Notes: a model not told the origin generated them from the sequence alone. A DNA stretch of 64,000 bases from an uncultured Flavihumibacter sp. (GCA_902168225.1 CABHOW010000005.1:1-64000), one strand, 5' to 3'; numbered from the stretch's first letter, positions 46,950-55,605 are shown. Numbers and translations: made by a program.

Positions 46950-48803
46950 ATGCCGGTTTCTGCTTTAAATAATATGTTGAGTGCCGGACAATTCACTGTA
47001 TCGAAACTCGAACAGATAGAAGTGATTGCCGAAGAGTTTAACTATGCCTCTATTAAAGCGGCGCTTAACTTCGGATTTCTTACCAGAAAGGAGTATGTAC
47101 TTTTCCTCGAGCGATCAGGGTACCCTTTAGTAGACGTAAGGAATGAAGTGATCGATCAAGGTTTTGTAGACAAATGTGACCTTCAACATCTCAATTCTTT
47201 TCTTTATTTGCCTATTAGAAATGATGGTAAGGGTAAATTAATAGTGGCAGCAGCAGATCCAATGGATGAAAAACTGATCGGCGCACTCGAAAATAAATTT
47301 GCTACCCGTATCACTATGGTGGCCGCCTCCGACCTTGATATAACCTGGATGGTTCATAAACTAAGAGGCGAGTATTATGTGAAAGAAGCCGTTTTTAGTT
47401 TGATGCGTAAAGACCCTGCAAGTTCAGGATTAACTACGTTTACCGATCCTCAGCTGATCTTTATTTTTGGATTGATAGCTTTATTCTTTATGTTGCTCAC
47501 GTATAATTTAGTGAACACATTTATCTTTTTCAATCTATTTTTTAGCGGCACTTTTTTGTTTGCGATCTTATTCAAATTGTATTTAGCCTTGAAAGGATCC
47601 CGCTACGAGTTACACGAAACCATTACGAAAGATGAAGTCAAATCAATTGAAAATGATTCATTGCCTGTTTATACCATTTTACTGCCGGTATACAAAGAAG
47701 ATAAACTCATCCGTAAACTTATTTGGAATTTACGAAGCCTAGACTATCCGCGTGGTAAACTGGATGTAAAGCTTTTAATTGAGGAGGATGATGATAAAAC
47801 ATTGAATGCAGTACGTAACCTCGATTTCCCCGCTAACTTCGAAACGATAGTAGTGCCCTTCCACATGCCAAAAACCAAACCTAAAGCATGTAATTATGGT
47901 TTATTTTTCTGTAAGGGTAAATATCTGACCATTTATGATGCAGAAGATGTACCTGATTCTGATCAGCTTAAAAAAGTGGTTGCACTATTTAGAAAATTAC
48001 CAAAGGATTATATTGTATTGCAAGGAGCATTGAATTATTTCAATAAGAACGAAAATTTATTGACGAGAATGTTCACATTGGAGTACTCTTATTGGTTTGA
48101 TTATATGTTACCCGGCTTACAATCTTTAGACGTTCCTATTCCCCTGGGAGGTACATCTAATCATTTTAAATTAGATAAACTTATTGAACTGGGTGGTTGG
48201 GACCCCTTCAATGTAACCGAAGATGCCGATTTAGGTGTGCGGGTGTTCGAAAAAAAATATAAGGTGGGAGTAGTTAATAGCACTACTTTAGAAGAAGCCA
48301 ATAACGAACCTTTCAACTGGATTCGTCAACGTTCCAGGTGGATCAAAGGATATATGCAAACAACATTGGTGCATATGCGTAACCCTGTTCGTTTAATAGG
48401 AAAAATCGGGTGGAGAGGTTTCTTCGGATTTAATTTCTTCGTTGGTGGAACACCTATTACTTTCTTATTATATCCGGTACTCCTTTCTTTCTTTGTAATA
48501 TACTTGGTATTCGATTTGCAAGCAGTACGCGTTATTTTCCCCGACTGGGTATTGTATATCTCTATCTTCAACTTTGTTGCCGGAAATACACTGATGATAT
48601 ATGTAAACATGTTAGCCGTATTTAAAAGAAGATATTACGAGTTAATTTTATTTGCTATTCTCAATCCTATATATTGGTTAATGCATTCCATTGCAGCTTA
48701 TAAAGGATTATGGCAACTTATATATAAACCGTTTTATTGGGAGAAAACAAATCATGGATTAACCAAAGTATCACACTCTTCTGCAGCAGCTAATGCAACC
48801 TAA
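46950..48803 (+). CDS. GspE_N-GT2 fusion: processive polysaccharide synthase
   Basis: The 617-residue protein has an N-terminal GspE/MshE-type domain (about 15-150; FGFLTRKEYVLFLERSGYPL, YLPIRND and LIVAAADPMDEKLIGALE), two membrane helices, a cytoplasmic GT2 domain, and three to four C-terminal helices. GT2 catalytic residues are EEDDD 278-282, DAED 330-333, TED 423-425 and QRSRW 460-464, the D,D,D,QxxRW set of processive synthases such as BcsA. It has no PilZ domain; the GspE_N part may replace it as a regulatory module. In E. coli NfrB a related domain binds c-di-GMP, but the RLG-type binding residues are not clear here. The C-terminal FYWEKTNHG motif is typical of such fusions. Confidence 0.86.
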   Translation: MPVSALNNMLSAGQFTVSKLEQIEVIAEEFNYASIKAALNFGFLTRKEYVLFLERSGYPLVDVRNEVIDQGFVDKCDLQHLNSFLYLPIRNDGKGKLIVAAADPMDEKLIGALENKFATRITMVAASDLDITWMVHKLRGEYYVKEAVFSLMRKDPASSGLTTFTDPQLIFIFGLIALFFMLLTYNLVNTFIFFNLFFSGTFLFAILFKLYLALKGSRYELHETITKDEVKSIENDSLPVYTILLPVYKEDKLIRKLIWNLRSLDYPRGKLDVKLLIEEDDDKTLNAVRNLDFPANFETIVVPFHMPKTKPKACNYGLFFCKGKYLTIYDAEDVPDSDQLKKVVALFRKLPKDYIVLQGALNYFNKNENLLTRMFTLEYSYWFDYMLPGLQSLDVPIPLGGTSNHFKLDKLIELGGWDPFNVTEDADLGVRVFEKKYKVGVVNSTTLEEANNEPFNWIRQRSRWIKGYMQTTLVHMRNPVRLIGKIGWRGFFGFNFFVGGTPITFLLYPVLLSFFVIYLVFDLQAVRVIFPDWVLYISIFNFVAGNTLMIYVNMLAVFKRRYYELILFAILNPIYWLMHSIAAYKGLWQLIYKPFYWEKTNHGLTKVSHSSAAANAT

Positions 48804-48804
48804 T

Positions 48805-50373
48805 ATGAAATCAAAAAATCTACATATAAGGGTCATCTCATTACTGCTAATAGTGTATTATTTGCTGGTTGCTTGGTTATTATTCAGAAGTGGTTTTGAA
48901 CATACGGAGAGATTGTTTTACTCCGAAAAATTAAAATTACTTTTTGAGTTCAAAGAAAACACATTATTAACGCTGGGTACCACCTACCCTACAACTGTTT
49001 TTTTATCAGCAATTATATTTGCACCATTTGGATACTTGTTTGCACCTGTAGCAGCATCTATCATTATGCTGACCTTGTTGTTCTATTTTATGGCAAGTGA
49101 TCTGGAAAAAACCGATCTTCCTGCTAAAACTATTCAAACCTGTTTATTACTGCTATTCTTATTTAACTGGCAGTTTGTATTTGCAGCTATAAGCGGTAGA
49201 AATGTGGCGGCTATTATGTTATTTTTTTATTTACTTTTCAGGAGTTTATTCTACTACTATCGTAATCAAACAACTTACTATCTTTCCTTGGCCAGTATAT
49301 ATCTTACTTGTTTGATTTTTACGGAGATCAATTTCATATGGATGTTATTATCCTTTTTCCCTTTTATCGTATTGGTATCGATTGAAGGGATCAAAGTGTC
49401 TAAGACCGATTTGCCGGTATTTCAATATTATCAAGCACTTAATAATCGCTCGTTACGGCGAAAATTAGCCAATCGTACCTTATCCCTGTACTTGGTTTTG
49501 TTTTTATTACCGCTGGGAGCAGTGTACTTATTTCGAACATTAAATAGCGCCCATGCCGGCGATCCTACTTATTTCTTAACTAGCCAATACGCTAATTGGC
49601 GGGTTACTGGAAGTACTTCACTCACAACGGTTTTAGAAATGGCTAAAGGAGCTAATATTGCCAAACAAACGCAAATAGTATTTCAAGTTTTTGTGGCTAT
49701 TTTATCTCCTATTTTTATTTTATCGCTATTGATCTTTAGAGGTAAGTTGTATGAATTGTTCACCATTTTAACGCCGCTGATTTTCTTTTCTATTATATTA
49801 ATTGATACGCGCATTTATCTGACGGTTGAATACTACGTAATAGTAACAGTTATGGGCATAGCTGCACTAGGATTTTATTCCACAGGGAAACGAATTAAAA
49901 AATTAACGGCTCCTGCATTATATATTGCCACTGCTTTAACTATTTATGGTAGTTACTATTATTTTAGCGAAACAAATGATGTAGAAGAACAACAATTTTT
50001 TGTTTCTGCATCTCAAACATCTAATTGGTTTCGCCCCAGATCACAAACCGAAATTCAAAAACTAGCCGAGTATATAGCTGCTATTAAATCTCCGAAAAGA
50101 CCGGTATTAATTGATGATGCATCTGCTTACGGTATTGTGGCATATTTACCCGACCTAAACGGTTTGGTTATGCCATTACAAAAAAGCTTTGTTACGGTTA
50201 TTGAAAACCCAACACTTACCGTACAGTATATGGTTATTGCCAAACGAAATAATAGATTACATAACTATACGGTAATGAATGCGTACAACGTAGGTATAAT
50301 GCGAGAACGATTACAAATACAGCCCAGTAGGGTTTTTGAAACAGAAAACTGGGTAGTATATAATATTCGATGA
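48805..50373 (+). CDS. Unrecognised multi-pass membrane protein of the synthase operon
   Basis: I do not recognise this protein (about 522 residues from ATG 48805, or four more from ATG 48793). It has about eleven to twelve membrane helices up to roughly residue 395 and then a soluble domain of about 125 residues. The first outer loop is followed by TLGTTYPTTVFLSAII, loosely like the YP motif after loop 1 of GT-C glycosyltransferases, but no convincing Asp/Glu pair is seen. It starts one base after the synthase stop and ends the operon. A role in modifying, priming or exporting the glycan is a guess from context. Confidence 0.75.
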   Translation: MKSKNLHIRVISLLLIVYYLLVAWLLFRSGFEHTERLFYSEKLKLLFEFKENTLLTLGTTYPTTVFLSAIIFAPFGYLFAPVAASIIMLTLLFYFMASDLEKTDLPAKTIQTCLLLLFLFNWQFVFAAISGRNVAAIMLFFYLLFRSLFYYYRNQTTYYLSLASIYLTCLIFTEINFIWMLLSFFPFIVLVSIEGIKVSKTDLPVFQYYQALNNRSLRRKLANRTLSLYLVLFLLPLGAVYLFRTLNSAHAGDPTYFLTSQYANWRVTGSTSLTTVLEMAKGANIAKQTQIVFQVFVAILSPIFILSLLIFRGKLYELFTILTPLIFFSIILIDTRIYLTVEYYVIVTVMGIAALGFYSTGKRIKKLTAPALYIATALTIYGSYYYFSETNDVEEQQFFVSASQTSNWFRPRSQTEIQKLAEYIAAIKSPKRPVLIDDASAYGIVAYLPDLNGLVMPLQKSFVTVIENPTLTVQYMVIAKRNNRLHNYTVMNAYNVGIMRERLQIQPSRVFETENWVVYNIR

Positions 50374-52749
50374 TTAGTTTCTAACAGGTCGGCCTGTTTT
50401 CAATACACTCTGAATTCTTTCTAAGGTTTTCTTCTCGCCACAAAGACTTAAGAAGGCCTCTCTTTCCAAATCAAGCAAATATTGTTCGCTCACCAAACTC
50501 TGCTCACTTAAATCTCCACCACACATTACATAGGCCAGCTTTCTTGCCACCAATGCATCATGATCTGTTGCATAATTAGCTCGCCACATACCATTAATGC
50601 CGGCCAGCATGGCCCCTAACCCTGCTCGCCCTAATACTTTTACATCCTTTCTTGGTTGAGGAATAGTGTACCCTTGTTCAAATAATTCAATAGCACTCTT
50701 CTTAGCTTCAGCTATTCTCCTTCCTATATTCAAGATTACTTCATCTTGTCCGGGTCTCAGAATTCCCATATCAAACGACTCTTGAGCAGAGGTAGCTACT
50801 TTGGCAGTAGCGATGGCGAAAAATCTTTTCTTTAAAGTATTTGTTTCCGGCTCATCTTCATGTAATTCGTCGCCTGCTCTTAATGCAAATTCTTTAGTTC
50901 CGCCGCCACCCGGTATAAGGCCTACACCTAACTCTACTAACCCAATATACGTTTCTGCTGCAGCACAAATTTTATCTGCATGTAAATTCATTTCACATCC
51001 TCCTCCAAGCGTTAACCCATGCGGCGCTGTTACAATGGGTATGTTCGAATAGCGTAACCTCATCATACTGTTTTGAAACATTCGAATAGCCATGTCTAGT
51101 TCATCGTATTCTTGCTCAATGGCCAACATAAATATCATACCCACATTGGCTCCAGCACTAAAATTGGGCCCATCGTTAGCAATCACTAAACCATTAAATT
51201 TCTCTTCGGATAAACTGATTGCTTTATTTAAACCTTCGAGTACTTCACCACCAATACTATTCATTTTTGTACTCCATTCAAAACCTGCAACTCCATCACC
51301 AATATCATATAATTTACATGCACTGTTTTTCCAAACAAGATTATCACTATGATTTTTTAAAATAAGAAAAGCGTCACCTCCCGGAATAGGTTTATACGAT
51401 TTAGTAGCAGCATCATAGAATAATCGCTTACCGTTTTCTACTTTATAAAAACTGTTGGCACCGCTTGCCAACATTTCTTCAACCCATGTAGCCACGCTAT
51501 AGCCACTCAATTTCATGGCTTCTACTGTTTTGGCAACACCCAGTAAATCCCATGTTTCAAAAGCGCCAATTTCCCATCCAAATCCTGCCATCATCGCATC
51601 ATCCACTCGGTATACCTCATCACTTATTTCAGGTATACGAAAAGATATATAAGAGAATAGTGAAGCATGAAATGCCTTATAAAAATTTCCGGCTTTATCT
51701 GTAGCGGCACTCAGCATTTTAATTCGCTCTTTTAAATTTTCAACCGGCTTAGCGGCTTCGATCGATGCGAATTTTGGTTTTACCCTAGTGCCATATTCCA
51801 TGCTCGATAAATTCAGCGTAAAAATCTCTTTACCAGCTTCCGATTTTGTTTTCTTGAAAAAACCTTGTCCTGTTTTATCTCCCAACCAATTATTGGTAAT
51901 GAGTTGCTCAAGCCAGTTAGGGATTTGAAAGGTAGATCTTGCTTCATCATTCGGACAATTATCCGCAACACCTTTGGCTACTTTTACTAAGGTATCTATG
52001 CCAACCACATCAGCTGTTCTAAAAGTGGCCGATTTTGGTCGGCCAATAATTGGCCCTGTCAATGCATCTATTTCATCAATGGATAATTGCTGTTTTTCCA
52101 TGATATGGAAAATACTCATGATACTAAAAACACCGATCCGGTTGGCAATAAAAGCGGGGGTATCTTTACAGAGTACGGTTGTTTTACCCAAATGCAAATC
52201 GCCATAATGCATAAGAAAGTCTATTACTTCCTTATCTGTATATGGGGTGGGTATGATTTCAAGTAACCGCAAATAACGCGGTGGGTTAAAAAAATGCGTA
52301 CCGCAAAAATGTTTTTTAAAATCCTCACTCCTGCCTTCAGCCATTAAATGAATGGGTATACCTGAAGTATTCGAAGTAATTAAGGTACCCGGTTTACGAT
52401 ATTTTTCGACTTCATTATAGATAAGTTGTTTTATATCAAGCCTTTCTACAACTACTTCAATTACCCAATCGTAATCGGCAATATCTTTCATATTATCATC
52501 AAAATTGCCTGTCTTGATTCTATTGACTACTGATTTTGTAAAAACAGGAGAGGGGTTCGATTTAATGGCCGCTTGTAAAGCATCATTCACCAATTTATTT
52601 CTTTCAACAGCTTTCGTACTCTCTTTAGCGCCACTGGGAACCATATCTAATAGCAAAACGGGTAAACCAATGCCTGCAAAATGGCATGCAATACGGGATC
52701 CCATAACCCCACTTCCTAATACGGCAACTTTTTTAATCGAACGTTTCAT
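50374..52749 (-). CDS. FadN-like 3-hydroxyacyl-CoA dehydrogenase/enoyl-CoA hydratase
   Basis: The 791-residue protein has an N-terminal NAD-binding 3-hydroxyacyl-CoA dehydrogenase domain (KVAVLGSGVMGSRIACHFAG, IEVVVERLDIK, SNTSGIP, GTHFFNPPRYLRLLEI), a dehydrogenase C-terminal domain, and a C-terminal crotonase domain (about 490-700, VIANDGPNFSAGANVGM and THGLTLGGGCEMNLHADKI). This order is that of Bacillus FadN, the reverse of E. coli FadB. It carries two middle steps of fatty-acid beta-oxidation. A thiolase and acyl-CoA dehydrogenase are not next to it. Confidence 0.94.
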   Translation of the reverse strand: MKRSIKKVAVLGSGVMGSRIACHFAGIGLPVLLLDMVPSGAKESTKAVERNKLVNDALQAAIKSNPSPVFTKSVVNRIKTGNFDDNMKDIADYDWVIEVVVERLDIKQLIYNEVEKYRKPGTLITSNTSGIPIHLMAEGRSEDFKKHFCGTHFFNPPRYLRLLEIIPTPYTDKEVIDFLMHYGDLHLGKTTVLCKDTPAFIANRIGVFSIMSIFHIMEKQQLSIDEIDALTGPIIGRPKSATFRTADVVGIDTLVKVAKGVADNCPNDEARSTFQIPNWLEQLITNNWLGDKTGQGFFKKTKSEAGKEIFTLNLSSMEYGTRVKPKFASIEAAKPVENLKERIKMLSAATDKAGNFYKAFHASLFSYISFRIPEISDEVYRVDDAMMAGFGWEIGAFETWDLLGVAKTVEAMKLSGYSVATWVEEMLASGANSFYKVENGKRLFYDAATKSYKPIPGGDAFLILKNHSDNLVWKNSACKLYDIGDGVAGFEWSTKMNSIGGEVLEGLNKAISLSEEKFNGLVIANDGPNFSAGANVGMIFMLAIEQEYDELDMAIRMFQNSMMRLRYSNIPIVTAPHGLTLGGGCEMNLHADKICAAAETYIGLVELGVGLIPGGGGTKEFALRAGDELHEDEPETNTLKKRFFAIATAKVATSAQESFDMGILRPGQDEVILNIGRRIAEAKKSAIELFEQGYTIPQPRKDVKVLGRAGLGAMLAGINGMWRANYATDHDALVARKLAYVMCGGDLSEQSLVSEQYLLDLEREAFLSLCGEKKTLERIQSVLKTGRPVRN
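50383..50400 (+). terminator. Possible terminator inside the 3' end of the convergent gene
   Basis: AACAGG-TCGG-CCTGTT followed by TT forms a 6-bp hairpin just after the stop of the synthase operon. The two convergent genes have no bases between their stops, so any plus-strand terminator must lie within the FadN-like gene; this hairpin is the only candidate. Confidence 0.4.
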
Positions 52750-52817
52750 AATGGTTAATAATTTAGCAATCAGTATAAAATAGTTAGTTATGCAACTAAT
52801 TTAATCGAAGATAGGGC

Positions 52818-52849
52818 AAAAAAAATATCAAACCTTTCGGTTTGATATT
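52818..52849 (-). terminator. Strong intrinsic terminator on the minus strand
   Basis: An 11-bp perfect stem AATATCAAACC / GGTTTGATATT with a four-base loop is followed, on the minus strand, by eight T. The FadN-like gene starts downstream at 52749, so the only transcript this can end is one from the small gene at 52869-52949. Confidence 0.88.
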
Positions 52850-52868
52850 CATTTTTTGGGGGAAGGAT

Positions 52869-52949
52869 TCATTCTTCCGAAACTGCGGCACCTTTATATG
52901 CCAAATACAGGCAAATCAGGTACACAGCCAACAGAACGTAAACTAGCAT
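52869..52949 (-). CDS. Predicted 26-residue single-pass membrane peptide
   Basis: A minus-strand frame from ATG 52949 to TGA 52869 encodes 26 residues: a hydrophobic stretch beginning MLVYVLLAVYLICLYLAY, long enough to span a membrane, then a short tail ending AVSEE. A strong terminator starts about 20 bases after the stop and can serve no other gene, which is the main support for a real transcript here. Upstream, TAAATTG (minus strand, 52975-52969) could be a weak -7 element, and a 20-base palindrome lies at 53006-53025. I know no family; small subunits of membrane enzymes such as KdpF or CcoQ/CydX types look broadly similar, but no partner is adjacent. Confidence 0.55.
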   Translation of the reverse strand: MLVYVLLAVYLICLYLAYKGAAVSEE

Positions 52950-53005
52950 AACGGGGGATTTGTGTTTACAATTTATTAAAAATATAGATGCTAAATATTC
53001 ATCGT

Positions 53006-53025
53006 TTATGCACCTAAGTGCATAA
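53006..53025. promoter_or_regulatory. Perfect inverted repeat, operator-like
   Basis: TTATGCAC-CTAA-GTGCATAA has 8-bp perfect arms and a 4-base centre. It lies 57 bases upstream of the small-peptide ATG and 315 bases upstream of gatC. No T tract follows it, so a protein-binding site is more likely than a terminator. The arms also resemble DnaA-box cores (TTATnCAC). Confidence 0.5.
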
Positions 53026-53340
53026 CAGTAACCAAGAAAATATACCCTTTCATCAGAAAAAACCGCAAATCCAAGAATATCACGCTTTTGAGAGAATTAT
53101 TTTCAATTTCTTAATACAAAAAATAACTTTGGCGGTTCAATTTTTAATTTTTTTTTAATGTCATTCTGCCCTCAATTTTTATGGTTACGTGAACTGGGTA
53201 GGTATTATTTTAATAAAATATAATATTCGAAAGATGGCTTAAGGTAGAAATCGCTTAAAATAACCGTTGTTTGTGATAATCGACCATTTACAATTTTCTT
53301 TCATGCTAAATGCCAATCATTCTGTTACTTTTGTCAGTAT
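53026..53340. other. AT-rich spacer upstream of gatC
   Basis: Beyond the palindrome the spacer is AT-rich. TAACTTTG at 53124-53131 matches TAnnTTTG on the plus strand, with a T9 run shortly after. No convincing gene follows it before gatC: an ATG near 53158 opens only a 21-codon frame without recognisable features. A second TAnnTTTG lies at 53326-53333. An unannotated small RNA between these sites is possible but unsupported. Confidence 0.4.
53326..53333 (+). promoter_or_regulatory. TAnnTTTG promoter for gatC (near-leaderless)
   Basis: TACTTTTG is an exact -7 element, ending seven bases before the gatC ATG, so the transcript should start within a few bases of the start codon. No clear -33 element is visible. 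Confidence 0.6.
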
Positions 53341-53628
53341 ATGGAAATTACCAAAGACATGATCAGTAAATTGCAGCATTTGGCGAGGCTGGAATCTAAT
53401 CCCGATGAGGCGGGTTTACGCGCAGATTTAGAAAAGATGGTGATTTTCATTGAAAAATTAAATGAACTAAACACACAAGATGTAGAGCCTTTATTATATA
53501 TGACAGATACCCCAAAAGCGTTAAGAGAAGATCATCCGGCAGCCCCTATCGACCCGAAAATAATCCTTTCTAATGCTCCTGTTCCGGATACCCGTTATTT
53601 TAAAGTTCCTACCGTAATAAAAAAATAG
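53341..53628 (+). CDS. gatC: Asp-tRNA(Asn)/Glu-tRNA(Gln) amidotransferase subunit C
   Basis: The 95-residue protein has the GatC form: an N-terminal helix with [17 protein letters not shown], a helix [21 protein letters not shown], and the extended arm LREDHPA followed by a tail with [15 protein letters not shown]. GatC stabilises the GatAB complex that amidates misacylated tRNAs. gatA and gatB are not adjacent, which is common. It is followed after five bases by an ABC ATPase gene. Confidence 0.95.
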   Translation: MEITKDMISKLQHLARLESNPDEAGLRADLEKMVIFIEKLNELNTQDVEPLLYMTDTPKALREDHPAAPIDPKIILSNAPVPDTRYFKVPTVIKK

Positions 53629-53633
53629 AGTAC

Positions 53634-54341
53634 ATGCAAGCTGAATCAATCATACACCTAGAGGATATCCAAAAAAGCTATTTTATGGGTTCTCAGGCAA
53701 TTCCGGTACTAAAAGGTATTTCTTTGGATATCATCAAAAATGAATACGTTGCTTTGATGGGGCCTTCAGGAAGCGGTAAAAGTACCTTAATGAATATTTT
53801 AGGTTGTTTAGATTCCCCAACCGGTGGCAAGTATGTGCTGAACGGAAAAGATGTGAGTAAGATGCCCGATGATGACTTAGCAGAAGTTCGAAATACAGAA
53901 ATCGGATTCGTTTTCCAACAGTTTAATTTATTACCACGTTTAAGCGCTGCTGAGAATGTGGCATTACCGCTTATTTATGCGGGGATCAATAAAAAAGAAA
54001 GGATTGAACGTGCTATGGAGGCGTTGAATAAAGTTGGTTTGGCTGAGAGAAGTCATCATAAATCGAACGAACTTAGTGGTGGACAAATTCAACGTGTTGC
54101 CATTGCCCGCGCTTTGGTAAATAATCCTTCTATACTATTGGCAGATGAACCTACAGGTAATTTAGATTCTAAAACATCTGTTGAAGTAATGCAGATATTC
54201 GGCAAAATTCAAGAAGCAGGTAATACGGTAGTGTTGGTTACCCACGAAGAAGATATAGCTGCATATGCGCACAGAGTTGTTCGCCTCCGCGATGGCTTGA
54301 TTGAAACGGATACACGCAAGACCATAGAACAAATGGCTTAA
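53634..54341 (+). CDS. ABC transporter ATP-binding protein (MacB/LolD type)
   Basis: The 235-residue ATPase has Walker [13 protein letters not shown], a [19 protein letters not shown]-loop region, signature [15 protein letters not shown], Walker [14 protein letters not shown] and switch [11 protein letters not shown]. The sequence pattern is that of the MacB/LolD group, which drives mechanotransmission-type permeases. No permease gene is adjacent, so its partner is encoded elsewhere. Confidence 0.92.
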   Translation: MQAESIIHLEDIQKSYFMGSQAIPVLKGISLDIIKNEYVALMGPSGSGKSTLMNILGCLDSPTGGKYVLNGKDVSKMPDDDLAEVRNTEIGFVFQQFNLLPRLSAAENVALPLIYAGINKKERIERAMEALNKVGLAERSHHKSNELSGGQIQRVAIARALVNNPSILLADEPTGNLDSKTSVEVMQIFGKIQEAGNTVVLVTHEEDIAAYAHRVVRLRDGLIETDTRKTIEQMA

Positions 54342-54388
54342 CGCGAACCATTCCCTTATTTTTTTGTACTATTGGCTACTGTATTAAA

Positions 54389-54952
54389 ATGGCAATAAAG
54401 ATTTATACTAAGACCGGTGATTTAGGCAAAACTGCTTTAATAGGAGGTACTAAAGTGCCTAAGAGTCATATTCGTATTGAAGCATATGGTACGGTAGATG
54501 AATTAAACTCGTGGATTGGATTACTGAGCGATTTATACAATGATGCTCAAACAAATACTACCCTTAAAGAAATACAAGATAGGCTTTTCACAATCGGTTC
54601 CTCTTTGGCTTGCGATCCCGAAAAAGAGCCTTTAATGAAAATACCTGATTTAAAAGAAGCAGATATTATTTTATTGGAGAAAGAAATTGACCGGATGAAT
54701 GATAGCTTACCTCCCATGAAGTTTTTTATTCTTCCCGGAGGTCATGTGATTATTTCTCAAATGCATATTGCTCGCTGTGTTTGTAGGAGAGCAGAGAGAG
54801 GAATCGTGAATATGAAAGAGCATGATTTGTTTGTGGAGCCATTAATTATTAAATATTTGAATAGATTGAGTGATTATTTGTTCGTGCTCTCCCGCTATGC
54901 TGCAAACACTTTGCAGATTGCAGAAATTCCCTGGAAACCAAGAGTATCTTAA
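54389..54952 (+). CDS. Corrinoid adenosyltransferase, PduO type
   Basis: The 187-residue protein has the PduO-type ATP site KIYTKTGDLGKTALIGG, RIEAYGTVDELNSWIG, LFTIGSSLACDP, FILPGGHVIISQMHIARCVCRRAER and LNRLSDYLFVLSRYAA. It transfers adenosyl from ATP to cob(I)alamin to form adenosylcobalamin. Its stop shares the four bases TTAA with the stop of the convergent LolD-like gene. Confidence 0.95.
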   Translation: MAIKIYTKTGDLGKTALIGGTKVPKSHIRIEAYGTVDELNSWIGLLSDLYNDAQTNTTLKEIQDRLFTIGSSLACDPEKEPLMKIPDLKEADIILLEKEIDRMNDSLPPMKFFILPGGHVIISQMHIARCVCRRAERGIVNMKEHDLFVEPLIIKYLNRLSDYLFVLSRYAANTLQIAEIPWKPRVS

Positions 54953-55605
54953 CCTTTTAGCAATTGCCCATCTTGCATTTTTATAGTTCTGTCTGCAAAA
55001 GCAGCTAATTCCTCATTATGCGTAACAATTAAAAAAGCAGTGCCGGTTTTTTGGTTCAGGTTTTTGAAAATACGGTACAATTCTTTCGCATTAGTACTGT
55101 CTAAATTACCTGTGGGCTCATCAGCAAATACGATTGCGGGCTCATTAATTAAGGCTCTTGCAACCGCAACTCTTTGTTGTTCGCCTCCCGATAAAGCAGT
55201 TGGCTTATGGGTTAATCTATCATCTAATCCCAGATCTTTTAATAAAGTGGCGGCACGTTCTTCCACTTCATTTTTTTTATGGCCACCTATCCACCCGGGA
55301 ATACATACGTTTTCAAGAGCCGTGAATTCAGGTAATAACTGATGAAATTGAAATATGAATCCCATGTGAGCGTTTCTAAACTGTGCCAGTTGATTGGTGC
55401 TTAACTTGCCGATATCGGTATTGTTGAACCAAACCTTTCCGGAATCGGGGCTATCCAAGGACCCTAAAATATGCAACAAACTACTCTTCCCGGCACCCGA
55501 CGACCCCACCAAACTTACCATTTCCCCCTTCTCAAGAGTTATATTTACATTATCTAGAACAGTAATATTGTTGAATTTTTTGGTAATATTTTCAGCTTTT
55601 AGCAT
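54949..55605 (-). CDS. ABC transporter ATP-binding protein, LolD-like
   Basis: The 218-residue ATPase has Walker A GSSGAGKSSLLHILGSLD, a Q-loop region FIFQFHQLLPEFTALENVCIPGWI, signature LSGGEQQRVAVARAL, Walker [14 protein letters not shown] and switch VTHNEELAAFA. The LLPEFTALENV sequence and length fit LolD, the ATPase that releases lipoproteins from the inner membrane with LolCE. No LolC/E gene is next to it. Its promoter (TAGGTTTG at 55635-55628 on the minus strand) is divergent from the DUF2795 gene. Confidence 0.9.
   Translation of the reverse strand: MLKAENITKKFNNITVLDNVNITLEKGEMVSLVGSSGAGKSSLLHILGSLDSPDSGKVWFNNTDIGKLSTNQLAQFRNAHMGFIFQFHQLLPEFTALENVCIPGWIGGHKKNEVEERAATLLKDLGLDDRLTHKPTALSGGEQQRVAVARALINEPAIVFADEPTGNLDSTNAKELYRIFKNLNQKTGTAFLIVTHNEELAAFADRTIKMQDGQLLKG

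Noticed and set aside
53158-53223. 21-codon plus-strand frame between two TAnnTTTG elements
   Set aside because: No recognisable features, no ribosome site and no terminator; kept only as a remark in the spacer entry.
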